Part shown: piece by piece, positions 29,339-36,827 of the stretch
How positions within the stretch are numbered: position 1 is the first letter of the stretch
How the letters are laid out: each line of letters opens with the position of its first letter
NCBI GenBank assembly: GCA_006738865.1
Contig: AP019701.1
Coordinates: 4,398,001-4,462,000, forward strand
Source: Allostella sp. ATCC 35155
GTDB lineage: Bacteria > Pseudomonadota > Alphaproteobacteria > ATCC43930 > Allostellaceae
Length of the DNA: 64,000 nucleotides
Direction of reading: 5' to 3'
Made by a program: the position numbers and the translations under genes
Notes under the pieces: model-generated
What the model saw: only the letters and a program-made list of their open reading frames with translations
Database searches by the model: none
Told to the model about the DNA's origin: nothing

Positions 29339-29857
29339 ATGGTCGCCCACGCGAAGGCTGTAGCGAATGAGTTTCTGCGCCTAGCTAGCGAGGCGGGCCG
29401 GGGCATCGATCCGCTGCAAATGCAGAAGCTCCTTTATCTTTCGCAGGGTTGGTGCCTTGGGTTGACCGGAGAAAAGCTGTTTCGCGAGCCGATCGAGGCT
29501 TGGCAGTACGGCCCCGTTGTCCCTGAGATTTATCACGCGCTGAAGCACTACGGCGACCGGCCAATAAAGAAGCCGCTGGTTACCTTCGATGAAGAGCATG
29601 GAGCCGTTGTTCCTGCCTCATATCAATTTGATGACTATCTCAAGAAAGTTATCGAGAATGTTTGGGGCGCCTACGGTGGTATGTCCGGTCCTCAGTTGGT
29701 GCGACTGACACACGAGAAAGGCGCGCCATGGGATTTGGCGCGGCGCACCAACCCAAACGAGGAAAACGCCCGGATAGCGACACAAGATATGCTGGCGTGG
29801 TTCGATGGCGAGGCGGAGCGTGCCCGCGGTGTAAACGACGGCAATGGCGCCTCGTAA
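29339..29857 (+). CDS. Panacea-domain (DUF4065, SocA-like) protein, probable antitoxin
   Basis: The 172-residue protein carries the Panacea domain in full: KAVANEFLRLASEAGRGIDP, then LQMQKLLYLSQGWCLGLTGE, LFREPIEAWQYGPVVPEIYH and, later, VWGAYGGMSGPQLVRLTHEK followed by GAPWDLAR. The family includes SocA of Caulobacter and the antitoxins of PanAT modules, which neutralise unrelated toxins. Codon use is less GC-biased (TTATCTTTCG, TATCAATTTG) than in flanking genes, which suggests recent transfer. The next gene overlaps its 3' end by 14 bases, so the two are translationally linked. Confidence 0.88.
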   Translation: MVAHAKAVANEFLRLASEAGRGIDPLQMQKLLYLSQGWCLGLTGEKLFREPIEAWQYGPVVPEIYHALKHYGDRPIKKPLVTFDEEHGAVVPASYQFDDYLKKVIENVWGAYGGMSGPQLVRLTHEKGAPWDLARRTNPNEENARIATQDMLAWFDGEAERARGVNDGNGAS

Positions 29858-30185
29858 GGACCCCTCTGTCATTGGGAAGACGAAGGCCGGCGCGCAGGCG
29901 CCGACCTCCGAAGATAAACTAATATCTGATCAAGAGAAGGCCGCGGCGCGGAACGATGGGTTGGTCGCCGCCCAAGAAGTGCCGACCTTCCTTGGACGTT
30001 TCGGCACCATCGAAGAGATGCAACATGTCGCGGCTATAGTCGTGGTCGTCAGTGGGTTCTTTGGCTTGGTGCTCATGATGCTATTGAGCGACCAAGAGTG
30101 GAAAAGGCCCGCGTGGACGCTCTTGGTTGCCGCTTTTGGTTCCGCGGTAGCCCTTGTCTTCTCGAAGAAGAAGCGATCGAGATAG
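29844..30185 (+). CDS. Two-helix membrane protein, possible toxin partner of the Panacea protein
   Basis: This 113-residue protein is not in a family I recognise. It has a hydrophilic N-terminus of about 60 residues, a membrane helix at about 61-81 (VAAIVVVVSGFFGLVLMMLL), a short loop, a second helix at about 89-106 (WTLLVAAFGSAVALVF) and a basic end (SKKKRSR). The start codon lies inside the Panacea gene. Small membrane-active toxins are one of the toxin classes paired with Panacea antitoxins, so a toxin role is plausible but unproven. It ends 4 bases from the convergent transposase gene. Confidence 0.65.
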   Translation: MAPRKDPSVIGKTKAGAQAPTSEDKLISDQEKAAARNDGLVAAQEVPTFLGRFGTIEEMQHVAAIVVVVSGFFGLVLMMLLSDQEWKRPAWTLLVAAFGSAVALVFSKKKRSR

Positions 30186-30189
30186 GCAG

Positions 30190-31149
30190 CTAAGCCGCCC
30201 GCTGCCAGTACCCCGCCCACACCCGCGACACCGGCCGGTTGAGCGCACCGGCGGCGATCATGGGGAACTGCTCCCCGTTCGACCGGCGGCGATAATCCTC
30301 GCGCCACGCCATTTCGCTGGCGTAGCAGGCGAGATACTGGCCGCTCAGATGATGGTGCTGGCCCCACTCGGCGCGGCGGAAGCGGGAGAAGTAGGACTCC
30401 GCCTGATTGGTGCAGGCACCGTCGTCGGAGAACGCGATCGAGTGGTTGATCCGCTTGGCCGCATAGACGGCGTGGAGATCATCCCAGGACGAAGCCTCGT
30501 CGGCCATGATGGTCGAGCCGCGGGCGACGCGATCCATGATCGTCGGGACGGCCTGGCCCTCGTAGCGGTAGACGCTGGTGATGGTCCGGCCGCCCCGCTC
30601 GCGCATCACGACGACGACGCGGCGCTTGCCGGTCTGGTTCTCGGCGAGGCGACGGTCGCGGCGGTCGGCCTTGCGGTTCTCCGGGCGGACGTGGCCGCCG
30701 AAGTCGGCGCCGTCGACCTCGACCTCGCCCGACAGCATCAGCTCGTTCTGCTCGGCCATCATCGCCTCGCGCAGCTTGTGGGCCAGCACGAAGGCCGTCT
30801 TGTACTGCACCGACATGTCGCGCCCGAGCTGGAGGGCGGAGATCCCCTTGACCGCGTTCACGAAGATCGCGATGGCGAGCAGGTAATCCCGGATGGGCAG
30901 CTTGCGGGAGGCGAACAGCGTGCCCGACGTGACGGAGAACTGCTTGCCGCAGCCCTTGCACTTGAAGATCGGGCGGGACGCGTGCTCGTAGCAGGTGGTG
31001 CAGCCGCAGGCGGGGCACACCGGGTTGCCGCCGTTGTTCGCCCAGCGCAGCGCCCGGAAGGTCTGGACGGCTTCCTCGTGGCTCATCCGCGCGACCTTGG
31101 AGACGCTGAGCGTCCGGGCCTTGGCGGAGAGAAGGAAGTGCTGAGACAT
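30190..31149 (-). mobile_element. IS1595-family (ISXO2-like) transposase
   Basis: The 319-residue transposase has an N-terminal zinc ribbon (CPACGCTTCYEH, then FKCKGCGKQF) followed by the ISXO2-like catalytic domain: VEVDGADFGG (first Asp), TIMADEASSWDDL (second Asp) and NQAESYFSRFR (Asn/Glu region). The length is normal and the frame intact. I cannot see terminal inverted repeats or a target duplication within about 120 bases on either side, so the element's limits are undefined. Its presence marks the inter-array segment as mobile or formerly mobile DNA. Confidence 0.9.
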
Positions 31150-31166
31150 TGGCTTGCCGCCGTTTG

Positions 31167-31261
31167 CGTTACTTGTGTAACGAATATGGCGGCATGATGT
31201 GGCGTTTTCAATGGCGTTCGTAACGAATATGATGGCGTCCGTAACGACGACGAGGGCGCCG
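31167..31261. repeat. Tandem degenerate 21-bp repeats between the transposase and the DUF6471 gene
   Basis: GTAACG boxes occur at 31177, 31220 and 31241. The units at 31220-31240 (beginning GTAACGAATATGATGGCG) and 31241-31261 (GTAACGACGACG) are adjacent 21-mers; 31199-31219 is a weaker third and 31177-31198 a related fourth. The first box also forms a perfect inverted repeat CGTTAC-TTGT-GTAACG (31167-31182). The 21-base period puts copies on one face of the helix. They fill the space between the divergent genes and end at the GTG start of the DUF6471 gene, so they are probably operator repeats. Confidence 0.6.
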
Positions 31262-31488
31262 TGAAGTCAGACGACAAGTGGATGAACATGGCGAAGGGCA
31301 TCCTGCGCGCGGAGATGACGCGACGCGGGATCACCTACGACCAGCTAGCCGTAAAGCTGGCCGAGCAGGGCGTGACGGATACCGCCGTCAACATCCGGAA
31401 CAAGGTGGCGCGGGGCGGGTTCTCCGCCGCGTTCTTCCTGCAATGCCTCGTCGCAATGGGTTGCCAGAACGTGCGCCTCGAAGATTGA
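31261..31488 (+). CDS. DUF6471 small protein, probable DNA-binding regulator
   Basis: The 75-residue protein matches the DUF6471 pattern: WMNMAKGILRAEMTRRGITY, then DQLAVKLAEQGV, and FSAAFFLQCLVAMG near the C-terminus. The predicted fold is helix-turn-helix-like. It starts with GTG 31261 after a GAGGG site and directly follows the 21-bp repeats, which it may bind. It lies 6 bases before the next gene and is probably cotranscribed with it. Confidence 0.75.
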   Translation: MKSDDKWMNMAKGILRAEMTRRGITYDQLAVKLAEQGVTDTAVNIRNKVARGGFSAAFFLQCLVAMGCQNVRLED

Positions 31489-31494
31489 CCTGCC

Positions 31495-31998
31495 ATGCAG
31501 GACGGCGGCGCTCCCGGTCTCGATGACACCGAAGATGCGGACCTTGATTCGCGCTGGCACGACGCGTTCATCCCGAAGAAGCTTTGGCACTTCCATAGGC
31601 AACTGCTGGCCCGGTACGGCCTCGTGCTACGGCCAGGAGAGTGCGAAGGGATCGCTCGCGCGATCAGAAGGCAGACTCCCGACGCGATGCTGATCGAGAA
31701 GCGCAAGTATGGCGGTATATACTGCGTTCGCATCCCGGGCACGAAAACGCATATCTTCGTTCGCGAGATTGGCCGCAACTTGGTCACGGCATGGCCGCCA
31801 TCTGGAAAGATGCGTCGCAAGCGCAGCGAGCTTTTGGGCGCCGATGAGATTGAGGACGACAAGATGCCCGGCGACGTAGGCACTCCCTACGATTTCGACG
31901 AAAGCACCCTGCCAAACACTCATATCCAGTCAGCGGGAAGCGGTGAAATTCTCCGCATCTGCTGGCGCGTCGTGCGACGCCGGGACGGGTCCGCCTAG
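31495..31998 (+). CDS. Hypothetical protein in the inter-array cassette
   Basis: I do not recognise this 167-residue protein. An acidic N-terminus (DDTEDADLDS) precedes a compact core at about residues 35-105 (YGLVLRPGECEGIARAI, YGGIYCVRIPGTKTHIFVRE and GRNLVTAWPPSGK), whose outline of an R-G-rich helix, strands and a final L-V-T-A-W strand recalls small RNase-fold toxins such as the DUF4258/RelE type. The tail is hydrophilic. It follows the DUF6471 gene by 6 bases, so a regulator-effector pair is possible. Function is inferred weakly. Confidence 0.5.
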   Translation: MQDGGAPGLDDTEDADLDSRWHDAFIPKKLWHFHRQLLARYGLVLRPGECEGIARAIRRQTPDAMLIEKRKYGGIYCVRIPGTKTHIFVREIGRNLVTAWPPSGKMRRKRSELLGADEIEDDKMPGDVGTPYDFDESTLPNTHIQSAGSGEILRICWRVVRRRDGSA

Positions 31999-32178
31999 TC
32001 CTTGTGGCACTTCTTCCAATGCGGGATGCAGGATTTGCCGCGTCGCTGGGAGTCTGGACCGCAGCGCGGACCGTCGCGTCGCTCCGGCTCTTCGGCCGGG
32101 TTTGATGGCGGCGCCACCCTGATAGGCGCGGGGGCTGTAAGTAAGCGCGTGCGGTTCCGGCGGCGGCTTGAGGACCTG

Positions 32179-32878
32179 TGTTCCATCCCCGCGTGGGCGG
32201 GGAACACCTCGTCATCACCGATCGGTCGACATCGGAGAGCGGTTCATCCCCGCGTGGGCGGGGAACACGCCGTCTCCGGCCAGACGCAGGTGACGTCCGG
32301 CGGTTCATCCCCGCGTGGGCGGGGAACACATCGCCGCCCCGCCGGCCGTGCCCAGCATCATCGGTTCATCCCCGCGTGGGCGGGGGACACCAGATCGACG
32401 CGCCGTAGGCCGGGCGTCAGCGCGGTTCATCCCCGCGTGGGCGGGGAACACCCGGATCGGCGTGGCCCCATCACGCCGAATGCCGGTTCATCCCCGCGTG
32501 GGCGGGGAACACGGCCTGCAGATGATCTCTGCCGGCACGATCGTCGGTTCATCCCCGCGTGGGCGGGGAACACCCGGTGCCGCCGGTCGTGGTGATGACC
32601 ATGCCCGGTTCATCCCCGCGTGGGCGGGGAACACACAGGCGGCTACCCGCCGCTGTCCGCGTCCGACGGTTCATCCCCGCGTGGGCGGGGAACACGGGCG
32701 CAGGCGGCTTTCCTGCCAGAGCTGCGCCGGTTCATCCCCGCGTGGGCGGGGAACACGCCAAGTTCAACGCGACCTCGGCCCGCTACGGCGGTTCATCCCC
32801 GCGTGGGCGGGGAACACGTCGCCAGCGCCCACCGCACGCTGCTCAACATCGGTTCATCCCCGCGTGGGCGGGGAACAC
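32179..32878 (-). CRISPR. CRISPR array 2, type I-E-like, 12 repeats
   Basis: Twelve 29-base repeats start at 32179 and then every 61 bases to 32850, with eleven spacers of exactly 32 bases. Ten copies are identical. The first (32179) has several changes at its left end, and the copy at 32362 ends GGGGACAC instead of GGGAACAC. The repeat is the same as in array 1. The worn left end and the leader on the right indicate transcription towards lower coordinates. Spacers are all different and GC-rich. No cas genes are present, so Cas proteins must come from elsewhere if the array is active. Confidence 0.97.
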
Positions 32879-32883
32879 CCCTT

Positions 32884-32978
32884 CCTGGATGCTATTGGAA
32901 TCGCTGCCGAAATTGAAGAGGGCGGAAGCCACCGATGATTCCGCCGTTCTCCGCCGGCCGGTGCTTCAGTTCCATTCG
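32884..32978 (-). promoter_or_regulatory. Leader of CRISPR array 2
   Basis: This block matches the array 1 leader at 90 of 95 positions and contains the same TTCAAT-N17-TAGCAT promoter-like elements on the minus strand. It is set 5 bases further from the last repeat than in array 1 (CCCTT inserted). The 160 bases from here to EgtB show no other recognisable element. Confidence 0.75.
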
Positions 32979-33138
32979 CGCGCGCCGGCCCGGTTCCGGG
33001 ACGGAGTTTGGACGCGGGGATTGGCGCCGCCGCGAGCACCCTCTTCGGGAACCTCATGCCGCCTCCGCCGGTTCATTCGGCAAGAGGAGGGAGGCCGATG
33101 CACCATCCGGGCACGCTCGACGATTCCGCTGAGGCGCC

Positions 33139-34425
33139 ATGACGGGCGCCGTGCTGCAGCTGCCGCGCCGGCAACCGGCGGCGGCGCCCGACGAGATGGC
33201 GGCGCGCTATCGCGCCGTCCGGCGGGGGACGGAGGCGCTGGCCGAGCCGCTCGGCCCCGAGGACCAGATGGTCCAGTCGATGCCGGACGCGAGCCCGACC
33301 AAGTGGCATCGCGCGCATACCACCTGGTTCTTCGAGACCTTCGTGCTGTCCCGCTTCGCGCCGGGCTATCGCCCGTTCGATGCGGACTTCGCCTACCTTT
33401 TCAACTCTTACTACGAGGCCGTCGGGCCGCGGCATCCCCGCCCGGCCCGCGGGCTCCTGACGCGGCCGACGGTGGTCGAGGTCGGCCGCTACCGCGCCCA
33501 TGTCGACGCCGCCATGGCGGCGCTGCTGGCCACGGCGCCGGCAGCCGCGATGCCGCTGGTGGAGCTGGGCCTGCACCATGAACAGCAGCACCAGGAACTG
33601 CTGCTGACCGACATCAAGCACGCCTTCGCCCAGAACCCGACCGATCCGGCATACGTCGCCGCGCCGCCCGCACCGCATGCACCGCACGGCGATCCCGCCC
33701 CGGGCGACCTGCCGCCGGTCGACTGGATCGACGTCGAGGGCGGCATCGTCGGGATCGGCCATGGCGGCGACGGCTTCGCCTTCGACAATGAGGGGCCGTG
33801 GCATCGCGCACTGGTGCCGGACTTCCGCATCGCCAGCCGGCCGGTGACGGTCGGCGAATATCTCGCCTTCGTCGAGGATGGCGGCTACCGCCAGCCGCAG
33901 CACTGGATGTCGGAAGGCTGGGCGATCCTCCAGGCACGCGGCTGGGAGGCGCCGGCCTACTGGCGGCGCGACGGCCGGGCCTGGTCGGCCTTCACCCTGC
34001 ATGGCCGCCGCCCCCTGTCGCCGGCCGAGCCGGTCTGTCACGTCAGCTGGTACGAGGCCGCGGCCTATGCCGCCTGGGCGGGCCGGCGGCTGCCGACCGA
34101 ATTCGAGTGGGAGACGGCAGCGGCCGCCGTCGGCCAGGCCGACCTCGCCATCGACATCGCGCGGCCGCATCCGCGGCCCGTCGGCCAGGGCTTCGTGCAG
34201 GACGTCTGGGAATGGACGGCCAGCGCCTACCTGCCCTACCCCGGCTTCCGGCCGGCCGCCGGCGCCGTCGGCGAATACAACGGCAAGTTCATGATGAACC
34301 AGATGGTGCTGCGGGGGCGCTCCTGCGCCACCGCGCCCGGGCACGAGCGCCCGACCTATCGCAACTTCTTCCCGCCGGACGCGCGCTGGCAGTTCAGCGG
34401 GTTCCGGCTGGCGGAGGACGCATGA
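33139..34425 (+). CDS. egtB: Ergothioneine biosynthesis sulfoxide synthase EgtB
   Basis: This 428-residue non-haem iron enzyme joins a thiol donor (gamma-glutamylcysteine or cysteine) to hercynine and oxidises the product to a sulfoxide. The N-terminal DinB-like domain holds the iron ligands in WHRAHTTWFF (His57/His60) and LHHEQQHQEL (His147, His151). The C-terminal formylglycine-generating-enzyme-like domain includes FRIASRPVTVGEYLAFVEDG, VCHVSWYEAAAYAAWAGRRL and WEWTASAYLPYPGFR. Length is normal. The stop overlaps the EgtD start (ATGA), so the pair is coupled. Confidence 0.95.
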   Translation: MTGAVLQLPRRQPAAAPDEMAARYRAVRRGTEALAEPLGPEDQMVQSMPDASPTKWHRAHTTWFFETFVLSRFAPGYRPFDADFAYLFNSYYEAVGPRHPRPARGLLTRPTVVEVGRYRAHVDAAMAALLATAPAAAMPLVELGLHHEQQHQELLLTDIKHAFAQNPTDPAYVAAPPAPHAPHGDPAPGDLPPVDWIDVEGGIVGIGHGGDGFAFDNEGPWHRALVPDFRIASRPVTVGEYLAFVEDGGYRQPQHWMSEGWAILQARGWEAPAYWRRDGRAWSAFTLHGRRPLSPAEPVCHVSWYEAAAYAAWAGRRLPTEFEWETAAAAVGQADLAIDIARPHPRPVGQGFVQDVWEWTASAYLPYPGFRPAAGAVGEYNGKFMMNQMVLRGRSCATAPGHERPTYRNFFPPDARWQFSGFRLAEDA

Positions 34426-35396
34426 CCGCGCGCATCGACATGCTGCGGCTCCACGATCTGGAGCCGACGATAGAGGAATTTCGCGAGGCCGTCGTCGCGG
34501 GCCTCGGCTCGACGCCCAAGACCCTGCCCTGCAAGTTCTTCTACGACGCCGAGGGCTCGCGCCTGTTCGACGCCATCTGCGAGCTGCCGGAGTACTACCC
34601 GACGCGCACCGAGCTGGCGATCCTGCGGCGGCACGCGGGCGAGATGGCGGACGAGATCGGGCCGGACGCCGGCATCGTCGAGTTCGGGTCGGGCGCCGGC
34701 ATCAAGATCCGGCTGCTGCTCGCCGCGCTGGAGCGGCCGGCCGCCTATGTTCCCGTCGACATCTCGCGCGAGCACATGCTGGCGGCGGCACAGGACCTGG
34801 CGGCCGAGTTTCCCGGCCTGCGCATCGCGCCCGTCTGCGCCGACTATACCCGGACCTTCGCCCTGCCCGCGCTGCCGGGCGCGCATCCGCAGAGCATGGT
34901 CGGGTTCTTCCCCGGATCGACCATCGGCAACTTCGCGCCATCGGAAGCGGTCGCCTTCCTCGCCCGGGCGCGCCGCCTGCTCGGCCGCAACGCCCTGATG
35001 CTGGTCGGGTCCGACCTGCCGAAGGACCGGGAGACGCTGGAGGCGGCCTATGACGACGCGGCCGGCGTCACCGCCGCGTTCAACCGCAATCTCCTGGTGC
35101 GGATGCAGCGCGAGCTGGCGGCCGAGCTGGACATCGACGGCTTCCGCCACGAGGCCCGCTGGTGCCCGGTGCAGCGCCGTGTCGAGATGCACCTCGTCAG
35201 CCTGTCGCGACAGGAGATCCGCGTCGCCGGCCACCGCTTCGCCTTCGAGCGCGGCGAGACGATCCACACCGAGAACTCGCACAAATACTCGCTGCCCGAG
35301 TTCCGGGCGCTGGCCGGCCGCAGCGGCTGGCTGCCCGCGCGCTGCTGGACCGACCCGGAGGAGCGGTTCGCCGTCCATCTGCTGCGTTCGGGATGA
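34422..35396 (+). CDS. egtD: L-histidine N-alpha-methyltransferase EgtD
   Basis: The 324-residue SAM-dependent enzyme trimethylates histidine to hercynine, the first step of ergothioneine synthesis. FFYDAEGSRLFDAICELPEY followed by YPTRTELAIL is the family's N-terminal signature; IVEFGSGAGIKIRLLL is the SAM-binding loop; YVPVDISREHML and GFFPGSTIGNF follow in normal order. ETIHTENSHKYS near the C-terminus belongs to the histidine-binding region. No EgtC or EgtE gene is adjacent, so the C-S lyase step must be encoded elsewhere. Confidence 0.95.
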   Translation: MTARIDMLRLHDLEPTIEEFREAVVAGLGSTPKTLPCKFFYDAEGSRLFDAICELPEYYPTRTELAILRRHAGEMADEIGPDAGIVEFGSGAGIKIRLLLAALERPAAYVPVDISREHMLAAAQDLAAEFPGLRIAPVCADYTRTFALPALPGAHPQSMVGFFPGSTIGNFAPSEAVAFLARARRLLGRNALMLVGSDLPKDRETLEAAYDDAAGVTAAFNRNLLVRMQRELAAELDIDGFRHEARWCPVQRRVEMHLVSLSRQEIRVAGHRFAFERGETIHTENSHKYSLPEFRALAGRSGWLPARCWTDPEERFAVHLLRSG

Positions 35397-35476
35397 GCGC
35401 GCGGGGCCATGGCGTTTACCGCGCGGGGGTGATTGACTGAGGGTGAGCCCCGGTTCCCCCCGGAAGGACACCCCCC

Positions 35477-36754
35477 ATGAGACGCCCGGTGGCCGCCGTC
35501 GCGGCCGCGCTTTCCGTCTTCCTTCTCGCCTTCGCCCATCATCCCGCCGCCGCCTCCGATCCGCCGCTGCCGCTCGCAGTGCCGGAGGCGGTCGGCCTGT
35601 CGTCGGAGCGGCTGGCCCGCATCGGCCGCACGATCGAGGCGGACATCGCCGCCGACCGGCTGCCGGGTGCGGTGGTCGCCGTCCTGCGCCACGGCAAGCT
35701 CGCCTACTACGAGGCCTTCGGCTTCCGCGACAAGGAAGCCGGCATCGCGATGACGAAGGACACGATCTTCGCCATCGCCTCCATGACCAAGCCGATGACC
35801 TCGGCCGCGGTCATGATGCTGAACGAGGAAGGCCGGCTGTTCCTGTCGGACCCGGTCGGCGCCCACCTGCCGCCCCTCGCCGGCATGGGCGTCGCCGTCC
35901 AGACCAAGGGCCCGGACGGCAAGGACCTCATCGAGATCGAGCCCGCGCGGCGGCCCGTCACGCTCCAGGACCTGCTGCGCCACACCTCGGGGATTCCCTA
36001 TGGCGGGGCCACCCGCACCGCCGTGCACAAGCTCTATCCCGTGTCCTCCGGCTTCTCGGGCATGAACCTGACGCCGGCGGAGTTCGTGGATAAGCTGGGC
36101 GGGCTGCCCCTGGTCAGCCAGCCGGGCAGCCGCTGGGAGTACAGCCTGTCGGTCGACGTCCTGGGCGCAGTGGTCGAGCGCGTGTCCGGCCAGTCGCTCG
36201 GCGCCTTCCTGGCCGAACGGCTGTGGCAGCCGCTCGGCATGACCGACACCAGCTTCACGCTCCCGCCCGGCAAGCGCGACCGCATCGCCAAGGCGCTGCC
36301 GATCGACCCCGACACCGGCCGCCCGCCGATCATCCTCGACGTGACCCGGACGATGAAGATGGAGTGCGGCGGCGGCTGCGCCGCCTCGACCGCCGGGGAC
36401 TATGTCCGCTTCGTCCAGATGCTCCTGAACCGCGGCACGCTCGACGGCCGCACCGTGCTGGCGCGCAAGACCGTCGAGTTCATGACCGCCGACCATCTCG
36501 GCGCGATCTCGAGCGGTGTCCTCTCGCCCGGCTACGGCTTCGGGCTCGGCTTCGCCGTGCGCCGCAGCCCGGGCGTCGCCGCACTCACCGGCTCGACCGG
36601 CGACTACTATTGGAACGGCGGCTACGGCACGCTCTTCTGGATCGACCCCGTGGAGGACGTCGCCGTCGTCTTCATGGCGCATACCCCCGGCCCGCGGCGC
36701 CTGCACTATCGCCGCCTGCTGCCGACATTGGTGAATCAGGCGCTGATGCGCTGA
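35477..36754 (+). CDS. Serine hydrolase, beta-lactamase/EstB family (first of a tandem pair)
   Basis: The 425-residue exported protein has a signal peptide (cleavage likely after AAAS) and the class C beta-lactamase/penicillin-binding fold. The active-site SxxK is S102-M-T-K105 in IFAIASMTKPMTSA. WEYSLSVDVLG holds the Tyr motif, and LTGSTGDYYWNGGYGTLF is the KTG-equivalent region. Family members include esterases and D-aminopeptidases; few are true beta-lactamases. It is clearly a paralogue of the next gene, sharing long identical runs such as DTIFAIASMTKPMTSAA. Confidence 0.88.
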   Translation: MRRPVAAVAAALSVFLLAFAHHPAAASDPPLPLAVPEAVGLSSERLARIGRTIEADIAADRLPGAVVAVLRHGKLAYYEAFGFRDKEAGIAMTKDTIFAIASMTKPMTSAAVMMLNEEGRLFLSDPVGAHLPPLAGMGVAVQTKGPDGKDLIEIEPARRPVTLQDLLRHTSGIPYGGATRTAVHKLYPVSSGFSGMNLTPAEFVDKLGGLPLVSQPGSRWEYSLSVDVLGAVVERVSGQSLGAFLAERLWQPLGMTDTSFTLPPGKRDRIAKALPIDPDTGRPPIILDVTRTMKMECGGGCAASTAGDYVRFVQMLLNRGTLDGRTVLARKTVEFMTADHLGAISSGVLSPGYGFGLGFAVRRSPGVAALTGSTGDYYWNGGYGTLFWIDPVEDVAVVFMAHTPGPRRLHYRRLLPTLVNQALMR

Positions 36755-36791
36755 CGGCGCATTGGCAACGGCGGTCGGCAGTGGTTGACTT

Positions 36792-36813
36792 CCGGGTGCC
36801 GTATGGCACCCGG
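36792..36813 (+). promoter_or_regulatory. Hairpin beside the ribosome-binding site of the second serine hydrolase gene
   Basis: CCGGGTGCC-GTAT-GGCACCCGG is a perfect 9-bp stem with a 4-base loop. Its 3' arm overlaps the first two bases of the GGAGGA ribosome-binding site ahead of ATG 36828. It may reduce translation initiation or protect the downstream transcript. No T-run follows, so termination is less likely. Confidence 0.5.
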
Positions 36814-36827
36814 AGGAAATCCCCCAG

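Noticed and set aside
30181-31200. Terminal inverted repeats of the IS1595-like element
   Set aside because: A short similarity between GGCAGCTAAG at the left and GGCGGCAAG at the right (minus strand) is too weak and not bounded by direct repeats.
31995-32207. Minus-strand frame ending in a Cys- and Lys-rich tail (SCIPHWKKCHKD)
   Set aside because: The tail looks protein-like, but the only ATG start lies inside a CRISPR repeat and there is no ribosome-binding site. It could be a gene fragment; I do not list it as a gene. The rest of the 180-base gap 31999-32178 shows nothing.
32315-32938. Open frames through CRISPR array 2 coding repeated GSSPRGRGT-like units
   Set aside because: They are translations of the 29-base repeat and have no independent support; the repeat-spacer structure explains them.
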